From Proteromonas lacertae (Eukaryota; Sar; Bigyra; Opalinata; Proteromonadidae), in the NCBI GenBank assembly GCA_002245135.1, contig NGBS01000646.1, positions 1-26,453 of the forward strand: a stretch of DNA of 26,453 bases, given 5' to 3'. The notes beneath the pieces are model-generated. The model was not told the origin of the DNA. It saw nothing but the letters and a program-made list of their open reading frames with translations, and did no database searches. This document shows positions 1-9,331 of this stretch, piece after piece (the first letter of the stretch is position 1; every line of letters begins with the position of its first letter). Made by a program: the position numbers and the translations under genes.

Positions 1-41
1 TTTAGTAAAGATTTCTGGAAGTAATATTTTAGATTTTACAG

Positions 42-2391
42 GTGTGCTGGTGTGAAAGTGTTCCAGTTTCGTTGAACAAGATTTATATTAGAACAAGTTA
101 TGACCAAATGTTTATGATTTTAGATGAACATAAAAATACTCATTACACGAATTTATTAATTACAGGTCAACCAGGTATTGGCAAAACCAGTTTCTTATAT
201 TACCTACTCTATCGTATTATAAAAACAAATAATGATTGAAAGATAAATATGATGGTATTTACGTGATTAAAGGTAAGAAAAATGGATATGATAGAATAAA
301 GAAAGTATACCAATTAGAAGGTAATCGTCTCCGTGTTGTAAATAATGATGATAATGAAGTTAAAGATGTTATAGATTCATTAATAATCGTTGATACCTAT
401 AATGCAACATTTGACTCTAGCAATACAATTATATCTATTAGTTCCCTGATAAGAATAATAATGACAAATATGAAATAAAAAAATTCTTGGAATTGTATTT
501 CGATACATTGGATCAAAGAGAAATTACTGAATGGTTTAATAATTGTACTGATTTTAATGTTGCAAGGGATAATTTTGAAGATGTATGTAGAATGTATGGT
601 AGTATACCTAGACATATTTACTTCCATTATTTATATCATCGTAATTTTGGAGTGTATGGTTATTGGGATTATTATTTAAAATTAATAGACAGTGTTGTAG
701 GAAGTATTGGATATGAAAATTTTGTTGATGAATATATGAGAAAAGAGAATTTGAAATCATATGGATTATCCAATTTAATATTAAAATATGATTATGAAGA
801 GAAAAGTCAACGTTATTTGTCATATAATATATTTGTTCCAAAGGATTATTTGGTTTTTGTATCTGATGCTGTTAGAGATTATATAGTGTGTAAATTTTAT
901 CCACCTCAAAAAGAAAAAGAATATGAAGATTTATATAAATATTATAATGATTGTAATGATGTTATTATGAAAAGAATTGCATTCAAAAGGATGATAGCAT
1001 ATGAATTAGCAAAAGGAGATAGTAAATTAGCCGTAGATGCAACAGAAGGAAGGAAAAAGAAATTAAAAAATAGAATCAGATTTAATACTGATAAAAATGC
1101 CAAATTTTATCATCCAGATGATGCAAAACATACTGTTTTTTATTTATTGGATAAAAATGACTATTTTGACTTGATTATTGATGGAATATTTATAAAAATA
1201 TTATATAAAGAAGTATTTGTATATGATGAAACAAAAAATAATAGAGATAATAAAAGTATAAATACTTCATATAATTATATTATATAATAGAATTATAGTA
1301 AAGTTAAAACTGGTAGATTTATATATAAAGAGATAGATGAAAATAAGAATGTTTTTAGTTATGAAATAGATATAAATGATAATACATCAAATGGAGGAAT
1401 AACTGTAGCAGAAGAAGAAATAGAAGATGATATATCAGAAGTATCTCCATTATGTCTACTAACAGACAAAGATATTAGTGATATAGAGTTATTTATAAAT
1501 AATGATAATATAGTAACTACAGTATATTTAATGAGAGAATGTTATGATAAAATATTTAACATTATTCCAACTGATTTGAGTTATATTGGTCAGAAGAATT
1601 ATTTGATAGTTGGACATCCTAAAATAGGAAAGACAGTATTATCTGATATATTAAAAGAACATATTCATAAAATGAATCCAGGTATTAGAATTTTACATGT
1701 ATATGAAGAGAACAATGTATTGGAAAAGAACTATGGTTATAATGAAGATAAAAAAGACAGAGATTATATTGTAATTTCTGATGGAGCAGTAATAGGCGAA
1801 GATGATTATGCAGATGCAAAGATGATAATATTATTAGCTGATCCATCAAATAAAAAGTTTAAAACATTTGAAAGTAAAAGATGTCCTTTGATGATGTATA
1901 TTCCTCCATTTACCAAAGAAGAAATAGAAAAAGTAATAGAATTGCAACATCCTAAATATAAGAAAGAAGAAAATGATATTGAATATGAATTAAATATCCC
2001 TGTCAATAATGAAATACATTTCATTAATATAACAAAAATATCACAAAGAACTGAAGATAAGTTAAGTAGAAATGAGGTAGAAGAATATAATGAAGAAGTA
2101 AAGTTGTATAGAAAGAATTACAACTATTATGGAGGTGTAATAGGAAATTACACAATAGAAAAAGATGATATAAATAGATGGATATTACATAATACAGATA
2201 ATATTAAAATGAGAGATTTTATAAATGGAATTAATATATCTTCTCTTTCAAAAGGTGATGAATGTAATAATGCATTAATCTATGAAACATATGAAAATGA
2301 TATTACTAAATCCGAAAATTTGAAATTTATATCTGAAACAATTGAAAAGATGGTAAAAGAATCATTCAAATGTATGATAAATGCCAGATAG
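42..2391 (+). pseudogene. P-loop ATPase, RHS/Crinkler-like, two ATPase modules, broken
   Basis: The first module has a Walker A (GQPGIGKTS) near 160-195, a short hydrophobic acidic strand near 390-410 and downstream text like the helical part of retrotransposon-hot-spot (RHS-like) ATPases. The second module has a variant Walker A (GHPKIGKT) near 1610-1640 and a 'YIPPFTKEEIEK' stretch near 1900 that recalls the 'plsW..eEl' region of the family. The frame at 487-1287 and the one at 1531-2391 are the same and the spacer between them is open apart from a double stop at 1285-1290; two frame changes lie further upstream (near 237 and near 440). I see this as one decayed gene with about three interruptions. 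The apparent starts at 487 and elsewhere are not ATG. RHS-like proteins form large, fast-turning families in several protists and fungi, and their role is poorly known. A paralogue lies at 3747-4621 on the other strand. Confidence 0.55.
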
Positions 2392-2685
2392 TGATTTTTA
2401 ATTCCATATCAACTAATACAGAATATAGCGATATATTAATCTATCTCAGATTTATAATGAAGATGATAAACAAATTCTATGTGAAGTTTAAATCTAAAAT
2501 AAGCTAAATTTTAAATATTTGTATGTTTGATTAACATTTCTTTTTCGTTATTTTCGTAATTTTATTAGAATTTATCTCAAATAGTTGTATATTTAGTAAG
2601 AACAATTAGAATGTTAATGAAAGTGTATAATCAAAAGTATTCTTTGATATTAAAAGAACAATGAACACAATTAATTAAATATTAA

Positions 2686-2862
2686 GAGAAAATCAAAGCA
2701 AGTCGTCGAAAAGTGCTTAATATTTTGAATTCTCTTGGTGTATCTCAATCAATATTGAGATATGTGAACAAAAGTGATTTTATAGATAAACTCATTGTAT
2801 ATTGTGGAATGATTTTTATAATTGTCTTGATTATAGTTGTTTATTATTTTACTAAACTATAA
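2686..2862 (+). pseudogene. C-terminal part of a membrin/Bos1-like Qb-SNARE
   Basis: An open frame ending at TAA 2860-2862 encodes the end of a SNARE helix (motif 'LNSLGVSQSILRYV'), a short polar linker with 'DKLIV', and a terminal membrane anchor of about 20 hydrophobic residues (GMIFIIVLIIVVYYF) followed only by TKL. This matches the C-terminal layout of membrin/GOSR2/Bos1 (LGLSN..MR.I......DK....GM then a tail anchor), the ER-Golgi Qb-SNARE. The N-terminal domain and most of the SNARE motif are not recognisable upstream, where the frame is closed by a stop at 2683-2685. Upstream exons may be too short to see, or the copy may be a fragment. The sequence shows the match directly; the family name is inference from motif order without an alignment. 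Confidence 0.55.
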
Positions 2863-3141
2863 TAAGTGAATTAAGTGATAATTAATGAAGTTTTTAATAT
2901 TTATTATCATTTTTTGTTTTGTTTATAATGATATGATATATTTCATTCATTCAAATATTTTTATATATCAATAATATCTATTAGATATCTATTTCTGGAG
3001 AAAAGTGAATATATTTGAGGTAGACCCGAAAATAGTTGTATTACCAAGATGATGTATCTTTGATAGTAAAAGAACAAAGAAAGTGCTAGAAAAATGGTTT
3101 TTTGAAGTATAAATCATCTTAAAATTATTTATTAGTTAAGA
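2863..3141. other. AT-rich stretch, no supported gene
   Basis: Nothing here gives a recognisable coding frame. It separates the SNARE tail from the cyclophilin-like text. A TTAG sits just before the first cyclophilin-like codons and could be a splice acceptor, but I could not find the N-terminal cyclophilin exon upstream. Confidence 0.4.
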
Positions 3142-3783
3142 TCTGATGTAGTACCAATAGCAGCAGATAACTTCAGACAATTATGTACTGGCGAAGCAGG
3201 TATGGGAAAGCAAGAATAATTCCTGGATTCATGGTTCAAGTATTTTTTCATGTATATTTGCTAATAGGGAGGTAATTTCACAAGAGATGGTCGTGGTGGC
3301 GAATCTATTTATGACCGATCATTTTAAGATGAATCCTTTGTCTTGAGACATACTGAACCAGGTGATTTATCAATGGCTAATTCTGGTCCAAATACAAACA
3401 TAAGTCAATTTTTTCTTACTTTAGTTGCAACTCCTTGGCTAGACAGACATAATGTTGTATTTGGAAAGATAGTAGAAGGAATGAATGTGTTAAGATTGAT
3501 CGAAAATCAAGGAAGTGGATATTCAAAGAACAAATGTGATGTAGTTATTTCTGACTGCGGGGAAATAAAGCCAATTCCTGTTGGTGTGAATCATGAAGAT
3601 GATGATGAAATTTCAAAAGATGATGAATGTAAAAATTCAAGTTGCAAAAATTATATTACTTCAATGCTAATCAAGTTATTAGATATTAATGATTCGAACA
3701 ATTCTTTTATATTTATTAAACTCATTCTCATCTATAATTTTATCTATTATATTAACAGTTTCCTTAATAAACTCCAAATATGA
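3142..3783 (+). pseudogene. Cyclophilin-type peptidyl-prolyl isomerase, damaged, one mini-intron
   Basis: Cyclophilins catalyse cis-trans isomerisation of prolyl bonds. The copy starts within the family at 'SDVVPIAADNFRQLCTGEAG', then resumes at 'RIIPGFMVQ', 'GGNFTRDGRGGESIY' and '[21 protein letters not shown]', and reaches '[18 protein letters not shown]'. The catalytic and cyclosporin-site residues are present: Arg and Phe/Met/Gln of RIIPGFMVQ, Phe of SQFF, Trp of TPWL and His of DRHNVV. A 28-nt intron, 3240-3267 (GTATTT...AATAG), falls exactly between MVQ and GGN. Two defects remain: about a dozen residues between GMGK and RIIPG are missing, and TAA 3325-3327 interrupts the 'F.DESF' segment. 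The N-terminal strand is not found. The C-terminal tail past 'ISDCGEI' is acidic and then hydrophobic, longer than usual, and its last bases overlap the convergent P-loop gene. Confidence 0.75.
3240..3267 (+). other. 28-nt spliceosomal intron in the cyclophilin copy
   Basis: It begins GTATTT and ends GCTAATAG. Its removal joins the codons for MVQ and GGN in the exact place expected from the cyclophilin family, which makes this the best-anchored intron in the window and sets the expected host intron size. Confidence 0.75.
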
Positions 3784-4621
3784 TAGTTACTGTGTTTCTT
3801 CAGATGAAATATTTCAATTTCTTTATCATCATCTTCTTTATTATTATTCTGTTTTATAACATCTTCAATAATTTGTTTTATAATTTCATAATTGCTCACA
3901 ATTTCTTTCTTCAACTCATTAATCCTTTTACAACCATTTCTAATACTATTTTTATGTTCTTTTATTTTCTTCATCAGTTGTTCTTGATTTATATCATTTT
4001 GTAAACTATTTCTAATTTCATTTATTTCTTCAGTTAACTTTTCTTTCATTAAAAAAATCTTCAAACTGAATAGTAAGAAATATATAAATGATGTTTTTCC
4101 TATACCTGGTTGAACCGTTATTACTACATTAGATATTTTTACTCCATACGGTCTAACTACTGATAAACATTTACAAATATCACGAAACATATCATAATAG
4201 CAGCTTCTGATGTATATTTTCTTCATTGGAAATTGAAAAACTCTTTCATTTGTGCTTGTATATTCTAAATACTTATTATATTCAACACTTTCAACTAATA
4301 TTTTGTTTTCATCTACAATATAAGGATGACTAACACTCAAATTATCTTTTCCTTGTAGTATAAATATAGATATTATTTCTTTTCTTAAATTGTCAATATC
4401 ATAAAATGAGTTGGTTTTTAATAGATTTGAAAGATAATTAATCATATAATATTTCTTATAATTATATATTCCATATATTGTATTTGGTTCAACTACTTCA
4501 TTTACAACATCATTACCAAATCTAACATTCATTTCATTTATAATTACTTCATCACCATCAACATGAACTACATAATTCTTTAAATCAATATATGTATAAG
4601 AAGGTAGAAGAATAAAAACGA
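3747..4621 (-). pseudogene. P-loop ATPase, RHS-like, C-terminally cut fragment
   Basis: On the minus strand, a frame open from about 4621 encodes an N-terminal region, then 'KIYIRSCYYDMF', then a Walker A variant (VQPGIGKTS) near 4090-4120, then a long charged, helical stretch (KEKLTEEINEIRNSLQ..., about 90 residues). The order 'KIYIR.[SC]Y..MF' followed by 'PGIGKTSF.Y.LL' is the same as in the first module of the gene at 42-2391, so the two are paralogues. It stops soon after the charged region without any later ATPase motif and its end overlaps the cyclophilin tail on the other strand, so it looks like a truncated copy. The first ATG in frame is at 4532, but the same frame is open upstream of it. 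Confidence 0.5.
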
Positions 4622-4708
4622 TTCAAATGTTAAGTGATGACTTTTTTATGCATATCAAGAATATAGAAAATGTTCAGTTATTGAATTCATATATTTATTA
4701 ATTTACAA

Positions 4709-4990
4709 TTATTCCTCTACCTTTATTTTTGTTTTTTCTTCTAAACCATTTCCATCACCTTTGTTGTGCGCCGTTGAGCTAAATGCGCCGTTGAGCGTTA
4801 AGAAGACTTTTTTCAATTCTAAAATGATAGTGTGTGGTTTGATGGCGAGTTACGTTTATGATATTAAAATTGAAAAAAGTCTTCTTAACGCTCAACGGCG
4901 CATTTAGCTCAACAGCGCACAACAACCTTCAGCTTCTATATCTTCTTCTATATTCTCTTCTTCAACTTTTTCATTGTTATTTCTTTTTCT
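4709..4990 (-). pseudogene. Acidic coding tail interrupted by the 163-bp transposon
   Basis: On the minus strand the sequence on each side of the inverted-repeat element reads as a lysine/glutamate-rich tail: 'KRKRNNNEKVEEENIEED' to the right of the insertion and 'GLEEKTKIKVEE' before TAA (4709-4711) to the left. The composition on both sides is alike, which suggests the transposon entered a coding sequence. I cannot assign the protein and do not see its upstream part. Confidence 0.35.
4762..4924. mobile_element. MITE A: 163-bp hairpin transposon, TGTTGT ends, 5-bp TSD
   Basis: Left arm 4762-4819 and right arm 4868-4924 are nearly perfect inverted repeats around a loop of about 48 bases. The ends are TGTTGTGCGC...GCGCACAACA. 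The element is flanked by the perfect 5-bp direct repeat ACCTT (4757-4761 and 4925-4929). Each arm contains two copies of GCGCCGTTGAGC or a close variant. It has no coding capacity. TGTNR-type ends with 4-5-bp duplications are what is known for Ginger/TDD cut-and-paste transposons, which use an integrase-like transposase; that assignment is inference. Confidence 0.85.
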
Positions 4991-4997
4991 TTTACAG

Positions 4998-5048
4998 ATG
5001 AAAAACAGATTATTAGATTTAGTAACATTAATTTCATCTGTTTTTCAT
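4998..5048. repeat. 13-bp inverted repeat
   Basis: ATGAAAAACAGAT (4998-5010) and its exact reverse complement (5036-5048) flank about 25 bases. No function is apparent. It lies between the acidic coding tail and the polymerase remnant, a possible transcript end. Confidence 0.45.
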
Positions 5049-5409
5049 ATATATAGGAATCTGGCCGAATGTCACACAGTCCTAACGAGTTTTCTAGGTG
5101 TCAATCCCTTTCATGTTTTGCCGTTGCTAGTTTTCTTGATGCATTGAATGTAAATGGTGATTTCAAAGTATTGCCGTAAACGAATTTAAGATCGAGGTAT
5201 TTAAAAATTTAAAAAATTGAAATTTGTCCTAAACGCCTTATCAGGAAACATAGATATTCTTAAACATTTATTCAATTTCAATTTGGACAAGCCAATTAAA
5301 AAGATTCAGAATAAATTTGATGTTTAATGTACAAACCAACCGTTGAAGACAAAACATTTTTGGAAAGTAAACATATGTCTAAACATATTGATCAATTAAA
5401 GGATATGAG

Positions 5410-6535
5410 AGTTCACTTTATGGAATAACTTTAGAAAGAGTTGATAAGAGGAGAAGTATCAAATATATAGTGTCAGAAAATCAAGCAAGAAAAGATATTA
5501 GAGATCCTTGGTTTGATAAGATAGATACTATTCATGGAGATTTGAGATTAGTACATTATCATAAAAAGATGTTGAAAATTAATAAACCTATTCAGATAGG
5601 TATGACAATCCTTGCTCTTTCTAAATTATTTATGCAACAGTATTTGTATGAAGGAGTTTTACATTACAATTCACCAGAAGATGTTAGACTCATAATAACA
5701 GATACTGACAGTCTCCTTTTTTCTCTAATAACAAAGGATATTTATTGGAATTGTTGTTCACTCCCCGTTGAGCGATTAGAGACTTTAGAAACAAACTAAA
5801 TGCATATTCTTACTTATTTTGATGAAAAATTGTTACTTTTGTACTTACTTTGTCATATAACCTATGTCTGCAATATACTTTTTTGATAATTTTAGTATTG
5901 TATATATGAAACGCATTTATTTTTCTTTTTCGTTTTAGTGTTTCATTCACTACTACAGACTAAAATACATTAAATGAGATGATTAGAATTATTGAACGAT
6001 AATTTATTACTGTCTAAAAAGAAATGTAAAAAGTTGGCTTGAGTGAGGCTTGTATATATTTTCATTTTTTGTTTTTTAAGCGTCTTCAAATCACAATCTA
6101 AGTATTCTAATCATCTCATTTAATGTATTTTAGTCTGTAGTAGTGAATGAAACACTAAAACGAAAAAGAAAAATAAATGCGTTCATATATACAATACTAA
6201 AATTATCAAAAAGTATATTGCAGACATAGGTTATATGACAAAGTAAGTACAAAAGTAACAATTTTTCATCAAAATAAGTAAGAATATGCATTTAGTTTGT
6301 TTCTAAAGTCTCTAATCGCTCAACGGGGAGTTGTACTCAACGGGGAACAACAGGAATTTCAATCATCTTCAGAAATATATATGGAAGTAATCTAAATATG
6401 TCTCCATTCAAAAATTGCTACAAATGGGATTCATTATCATGTAAAACAGGAACATTAAATAAACTCAAGTTTGAGGAACAGGATGGTAAGAAATTCTATG
6501 TCATCACTAAATTTAGAGGATTTAAATCCTAATGT
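5410..6535 (+). pseudogene. Family B DNA polymerase remnant, broken, split by MITE B
   Basis: The clearest part, about 5470-5751, has 'NKPIQIGMTILALSKLFM' followed by 'VRLIITDTDSLLFSL'. These match the palm of family B polymerases, including motif C (DTD) with the YxDTDS pattern typical of protein-primed polymerases of Polintons and adenoviruses. The piece is about 100-110 residues of a protein that is normally near 1,000. A 601-bp transposon is inserted directly after it, and weak coding-like text continues beyond the insertion to about 6535. It is a fossil with several breaks. It may be the worn end of the neighbouring Polinton or the remains of an older copy; the window cannot decide. Confidence 0.7.
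5752..6352. mobile_element. MITE B: 601-bp element with ~240-bp TIRs, 5-bp TSD
   Basis: Arms 5752-5989 and 6104-6352 are near-identical inverted repeats around about 114 bases. The ends are TGTTGTTC...GAACAACA, and GGAAT is duplicated exactly at 5747-5751 and 6353-6357. The right end carries two CTCAACGGGG-type blocks in tandem and the left end only one, so the left end has lost about 14 bases. The shared CCGTTGAG block, TGTTGT terminus and TSD length place it with MITE A in one family. It has no coding frame. High arm similarity suggests a recent insertion. It lies inside the polymerase remnant. Confidence 0.9.
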
Positions 6536-6552
6536 TATAATAATGAAAGAAA

Positions 6553-6583
6553 GGGGGCCAGAGCACAGTGTGCTCTAGCCCCC
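6553..6583. terminator. Hairpin, 15-bp G+C-rich stem followed by T run
   Basis: GGGGGCCAGAGCACA and TGTGCTCTAGCCCCC form a stem with one mismatch and a one-base loop. It is preceded by TAATAATGAAAGAAA and followed by TATTGTTTTTT. The same flanks surround a different palindrome at 15451-15478. The stem stands out in an AT-rich surrounding. Position between a plus-strand remnant and a minus-strand gene end fits a transcript-end signal; that role is inferred. Confidence 0.55.
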
Positions 6584-6788
6584 TATTGTTTTTTGATTCA
6601 AAAAAATATCCGTTTTTATGTGTGCTCTGGCCCCATATTGTTTTTTCATCATTAGAAACGTTTTTAATGCATAATAAATATATCAATCGATTTCTCTATT
6701 TATGCTGGGCTCATATATGCCCTTAGTTTGACTTTCTGATCATAATCGAAATTTAATTTTCTTAAAAAAATTCAAAAAACAATGATAG

Positions 6789-6840
6789 ATAGGATGGCCA
6801 CCATACTGTGTGATATGACAACATATGGTGACCATCCTAT
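6789..6840. terminator. Hairpin, 17-bp stem
   Basis: ATAGGATGGCCACCATA (6789-6805) pairs with TATGGTGACCATCCTAT (6824-6840), one mismatch, 18-base loop. It lies downstream of the minus-strand gene ending at 7017, which fits a 3'-end signal for that gene. Confidence 0.5.
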
Positions 6841-7016
6841 GTAATAAAAAACAAAACAAAAAAAATGGAGTTCAAGTCAAATCTCGAAACGCATCTATTT
6901 TTCTATTATTGATATTTCTTATAAGACTTGTTATAATGCTAATTAATTATGTAAATTATGAAAACAACACTCCCACACAAACACAATCTATCATTTGAAC
7001 CAATTAGGACCAGAGA

Positions 7017-7818
7017 TTAATAATCATTTTGGTACTCTGGCTCCTCATCATCATCATCTACTATATATTGGGAGAAGTTATCATTATCATCATCATCTTC
7101 CTCTGTAGTACTATCTTCTTGTTTTTGGTTTTTGGTTGAAATGTTTTTTTGATTTATTTTCTTTCTTTTAAATCTTGGAGCTTTAGATGTACTGCACTTT
7201 CTTTTGGTGGATGCCACCTTTAACAACTTGTTGTTGTCATCATCATCATTATAATCATCATCATCCAGATTATCAAACAACGATGCTATAGAGACTTTAC
7301 TACTTACTATACTTTCAGCAGTACTTCTGTAAACAATATCTCCTTTCGAATTCTTGTTTTCTTCTTTTTCGCATTTTGCTAAATCGTTGTCACCGAAATG
7401 TATGATATACATACAAGTCAGTTCTATCATATCCTCCATTGCATGGTCAAGCATACGATCATACTATTGATTCAAAATTGAAATATATATTAAATGAATA
7501 TACGATGCTTTTGTCCAGATCCTCTTTATACATGATATTACATAGCAGGACAGACATCAACACTCTGGACATCTTTAATCTTTCATGACGATCATCAATC
7601 TTTTCAATTTCTGTGAATCTTTTGTACCATGTACTGAAACGCCTTATACTGAAGTTACCATTCCAGCTATAGACATATAATAATATAATATACCTATAAC
7701 GTTGCAAATCTTTCTCATGTTCTACAATCGTCTTAAAATTCTCACATAAAATTTTATATATGCTCGGATTTGGATCATTAATGAAGCTGTTTTTGTATAG
7801 TATCTTCCAGTTGCTCAT
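7017..7818 (-). CDS. Unassigned nuclear-type protein with acidic tail, one intron candidate
   Basis: The start is taken at ATG 7818 (MSNWKIL), since the longer frame begins with TTG. The first part (about 105 residues) is helical and rich in aromatic and charged residues. A candidate 40-nt intron, 7464-7503 (GTATAT...CAATAG), leads in phase 0 into the second part, which has a helix, then acidic runs, a basic nuclear-signal-like patch (RFKRKKINQK) and a final Asp/Glu-rich tail. I do not recognise the family. The gene at 15625-16412 has the same architecture (aromatic helical part, intron at a matching 'SI|' position followed by a similar helix, acidic tail), so the two are likely paralogues. 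It is divergent from the integrase. Possible role in transcription or DNA packaging is speculation. Confidence 0.6.
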
Positions 7819-7877
7819 AATAAGTGAATTGAAAGGGAAATAACGTTGAACGATGAACAAATGTTATATGTATATAT

Positions 7878-7893
7878 GAAACGGATATATATA
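7878..7893 (+). promoter_or_regulatory. Promoter-like motif GAAACGGATATATATA
   Basis: It lies in the 176-bp divergent gap between the minus gene starting at 7818 and the integrase at 7995. Near-identical text (GAAACGGATATATAATA) precedes the minus gene at 24221. It belongs to a recurrent AACG-plus-AT motif of the element. Confidence 0.5.
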
Positions 7894-7994
7894 TTTTAAA
7901 ATGTTGTTATAAAGACATATAACTCTATTAATTTAGATAATAATCATAATGAAATGAATTTCATTATTACTTTTGTTTTTTGTTTTTGGACCAT

Positions 7995-9281
7995 ATGTTT
8001 AGCACTAATAGTTACGATCCACATTTATACAGCTCATATAGCAACGAGAACCCATATCCTGTCAAACCATTACCTACAAATGGTAACTTATCACTTGCAA
8101 CATATATTAACCATGGAGCACCGAATATTACACATCCAACAAGAGAGGCTTCGTATGAAGACCAAATGTCAAACCAAATTGCCCAATATCGATCACGCTT
8201 AGATGAACTATATAAAAAATATTATTACCTTAATGAAAATGAATTTATCAAAATGACACAACATTTGTCTAGTATAAATGATATAGCTCCACCACCAGAT
8301 GTAGTACGTGAATACTTAAGGAGACAACCTGGAAAACAAATTGTCGATTTCAAATATAAAAAAAATAATCCATTCGCAACTATCAAGAAGCCAGGGTACT
8401 TCCAAATGGATATAGTGTTTTTCTTACCTGATATGGAACATTTGTATTTTATCGAAATGAATTCAAGAAAAGTATGGGCAATATTTATGCCTAATAAATA
8501 TGGTGATATTACATTGGATGCATTTCAGAAGTGGTATTATGAAACAGATGCCTATGGAAACAAAACACATAAAAATGTGGTAAGTATCCTATCAGATGCT
8601 GATGCTAGTTTTTCAAATATCAAGAAGTTATGTGATGCTGAAGGAATATCATATTTTCAAAAAGATGGTTCTGAGCATAAAATAGAGTCATTATTGGATA
8701 GATCAGTGAGTGTGATAAAAAGACTATTGTACAAACACTTGGTGGATCTGGGATATGATGCACCTACATATATGGCAGATATTGATCACAATGATAAGCA
8801 TATTATACCAGATATGAATTATAAATTAAAACTCGATAGTATAATACAGGAAGTGATAGATGACTATAACAACAAGCCATTACCAGGAATTAAAGGATAT
8901 ACACCAAATGAGGTATTCCATAGTCCAGAATTACAAAAACAAATATTACAAAAATCAATTAACTACAACTTAAAGAATTATGAAAAATTGGACCATACTG
9001 GTCAAAATTTCGAAGTAGGTGATTTGGTGAGATTCAAAGAGAGAAGACGTAAAATGGATAAGAACATATACTGGTCAGACAATGTATATAAGATAATCAA
9101 GAAAAATCGATATTCATACAATTTAGGTGATATCAATGGGAATGACATTCAAGGTTTTTCATTAATTCGATTCAAACACTATGAGTTGCAGTTAGTGAGA
9201 AAAGATGATGCACCAACCACATGGTTTAGAAAAATACTGGAGAGACCCAAGAGAAAGAAGGGAGACAAATCAATATTGTAA
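7995..9281 (+). CDS. INT: Polinton integrase (retroviral-type DDE)
   Basis: This enzyme would join the element's ends to host DNA in the nucleus. ATG 7995 is the first in-frame ATG (the frame upstream begins at TTG), giving 428 residues. Candidate catalytic residues are Asp139 in 'FQMDIVFF', Asp201 in 'LSDADASF' and Glu231 in 'HKIESLLDR', a D-D-E set with spacing slightly under the usual 35. Before the core, 'DVVREYLRRQP' (about 102-111) resembles the linker that precedes the core in Polinton integrases. The C-terminal part (about 340-405, 'FEVGDLVRFKERRRKMD..YWSDNVYKI') looks like the SH3-like DNA-binding domain; I see no clear chromodomain and no HHCC zinc finger. The frame is fully open. 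It has its own divergent promoter region, and two long hairpins follow it. Confidence 0.9.
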   Translation: MFSTNSYDPHLYSSYSNENPYPVKPLPTNGNLSLATYINHGAPNITHPTREASYEDQMSNQIAQYRSRLDELYKKYYYLNENEFIKMTQHLSSINDIAPPPDVVREYLRRQPGKQIVDFKYKKNNPFATIKKPGYFQMDIVFFLPDMEHLYFIEMNSRKVWAIFMPNKYGDITLDAFQKWYYETDAYGNKTHKNVVSILSDADASFSNIKKLCDAEGISYFQKDGSEHKIESLLDRSVSVIKRLLYKHLVDLGYDAPTYMADIDHNDKHIIPDMNYKLKLDSIIQEVIDDYNNKPLPGIKGYTPNEVFHSPELQKQILQKSINYNLKNYEKLDHTGQNFEVGDLVRFKERRRKMDKNIYWSDNVYKIIKKNRYSYNLGDINGNDIQGFSLIRFKHYELQLVRKDDAPTTWFRKILERPKRKKGDKSIL

Positions 9282-9331
9282 CGAATAAATTTTTATTATG
9301 CTATATATTGTATATGTTGTTTTTTATTATT

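Larger units (their letters stand above)
6536..7016. other. Intergenic stretch with hairpins, likely left boundary zone of the Polinton
   Basis: No coding frame is supported. It contains two palindromic hairpins (annotated separately), a partial second copy of the first hairpin's right half (TGTGCTCTGGCCCC near 6621-6634 followed by ATATTGTTTTTT), and a promoter-like GAAACGCATCTATTTTTC near 6886. The integrase end of a Polinton is usually close to a terminus, so the element's left end may be in here, but without the other end in the window I cannot identify a terminal inverted repeat. Confidence 0.4.

Noticed and set aside
3325-3327. TAA in the cyclophilin copy might encode glutamine, as in ciliates
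   Set aside because: The integrase, protease, ATPase and other long frames contain no TAA or TAG over hundreds to more than a thousand codons and encode Gln as CAA/CAG, including a poly-Gln run, so a reassigned code is not supported.
5752-6352. Solo LTR or LTR pair
   Set aside because: The arms are inverted, not direct, and end TGTTGT...ACAACA with a 5-bp duplication, so this is a terminal-inverted-repeat transposon.
7954-8202. 82-codon plus-strand frame overlapping the integrase start
   Set aside because: It is a shadow of the integrase gene in another frame, with no motif of its own.
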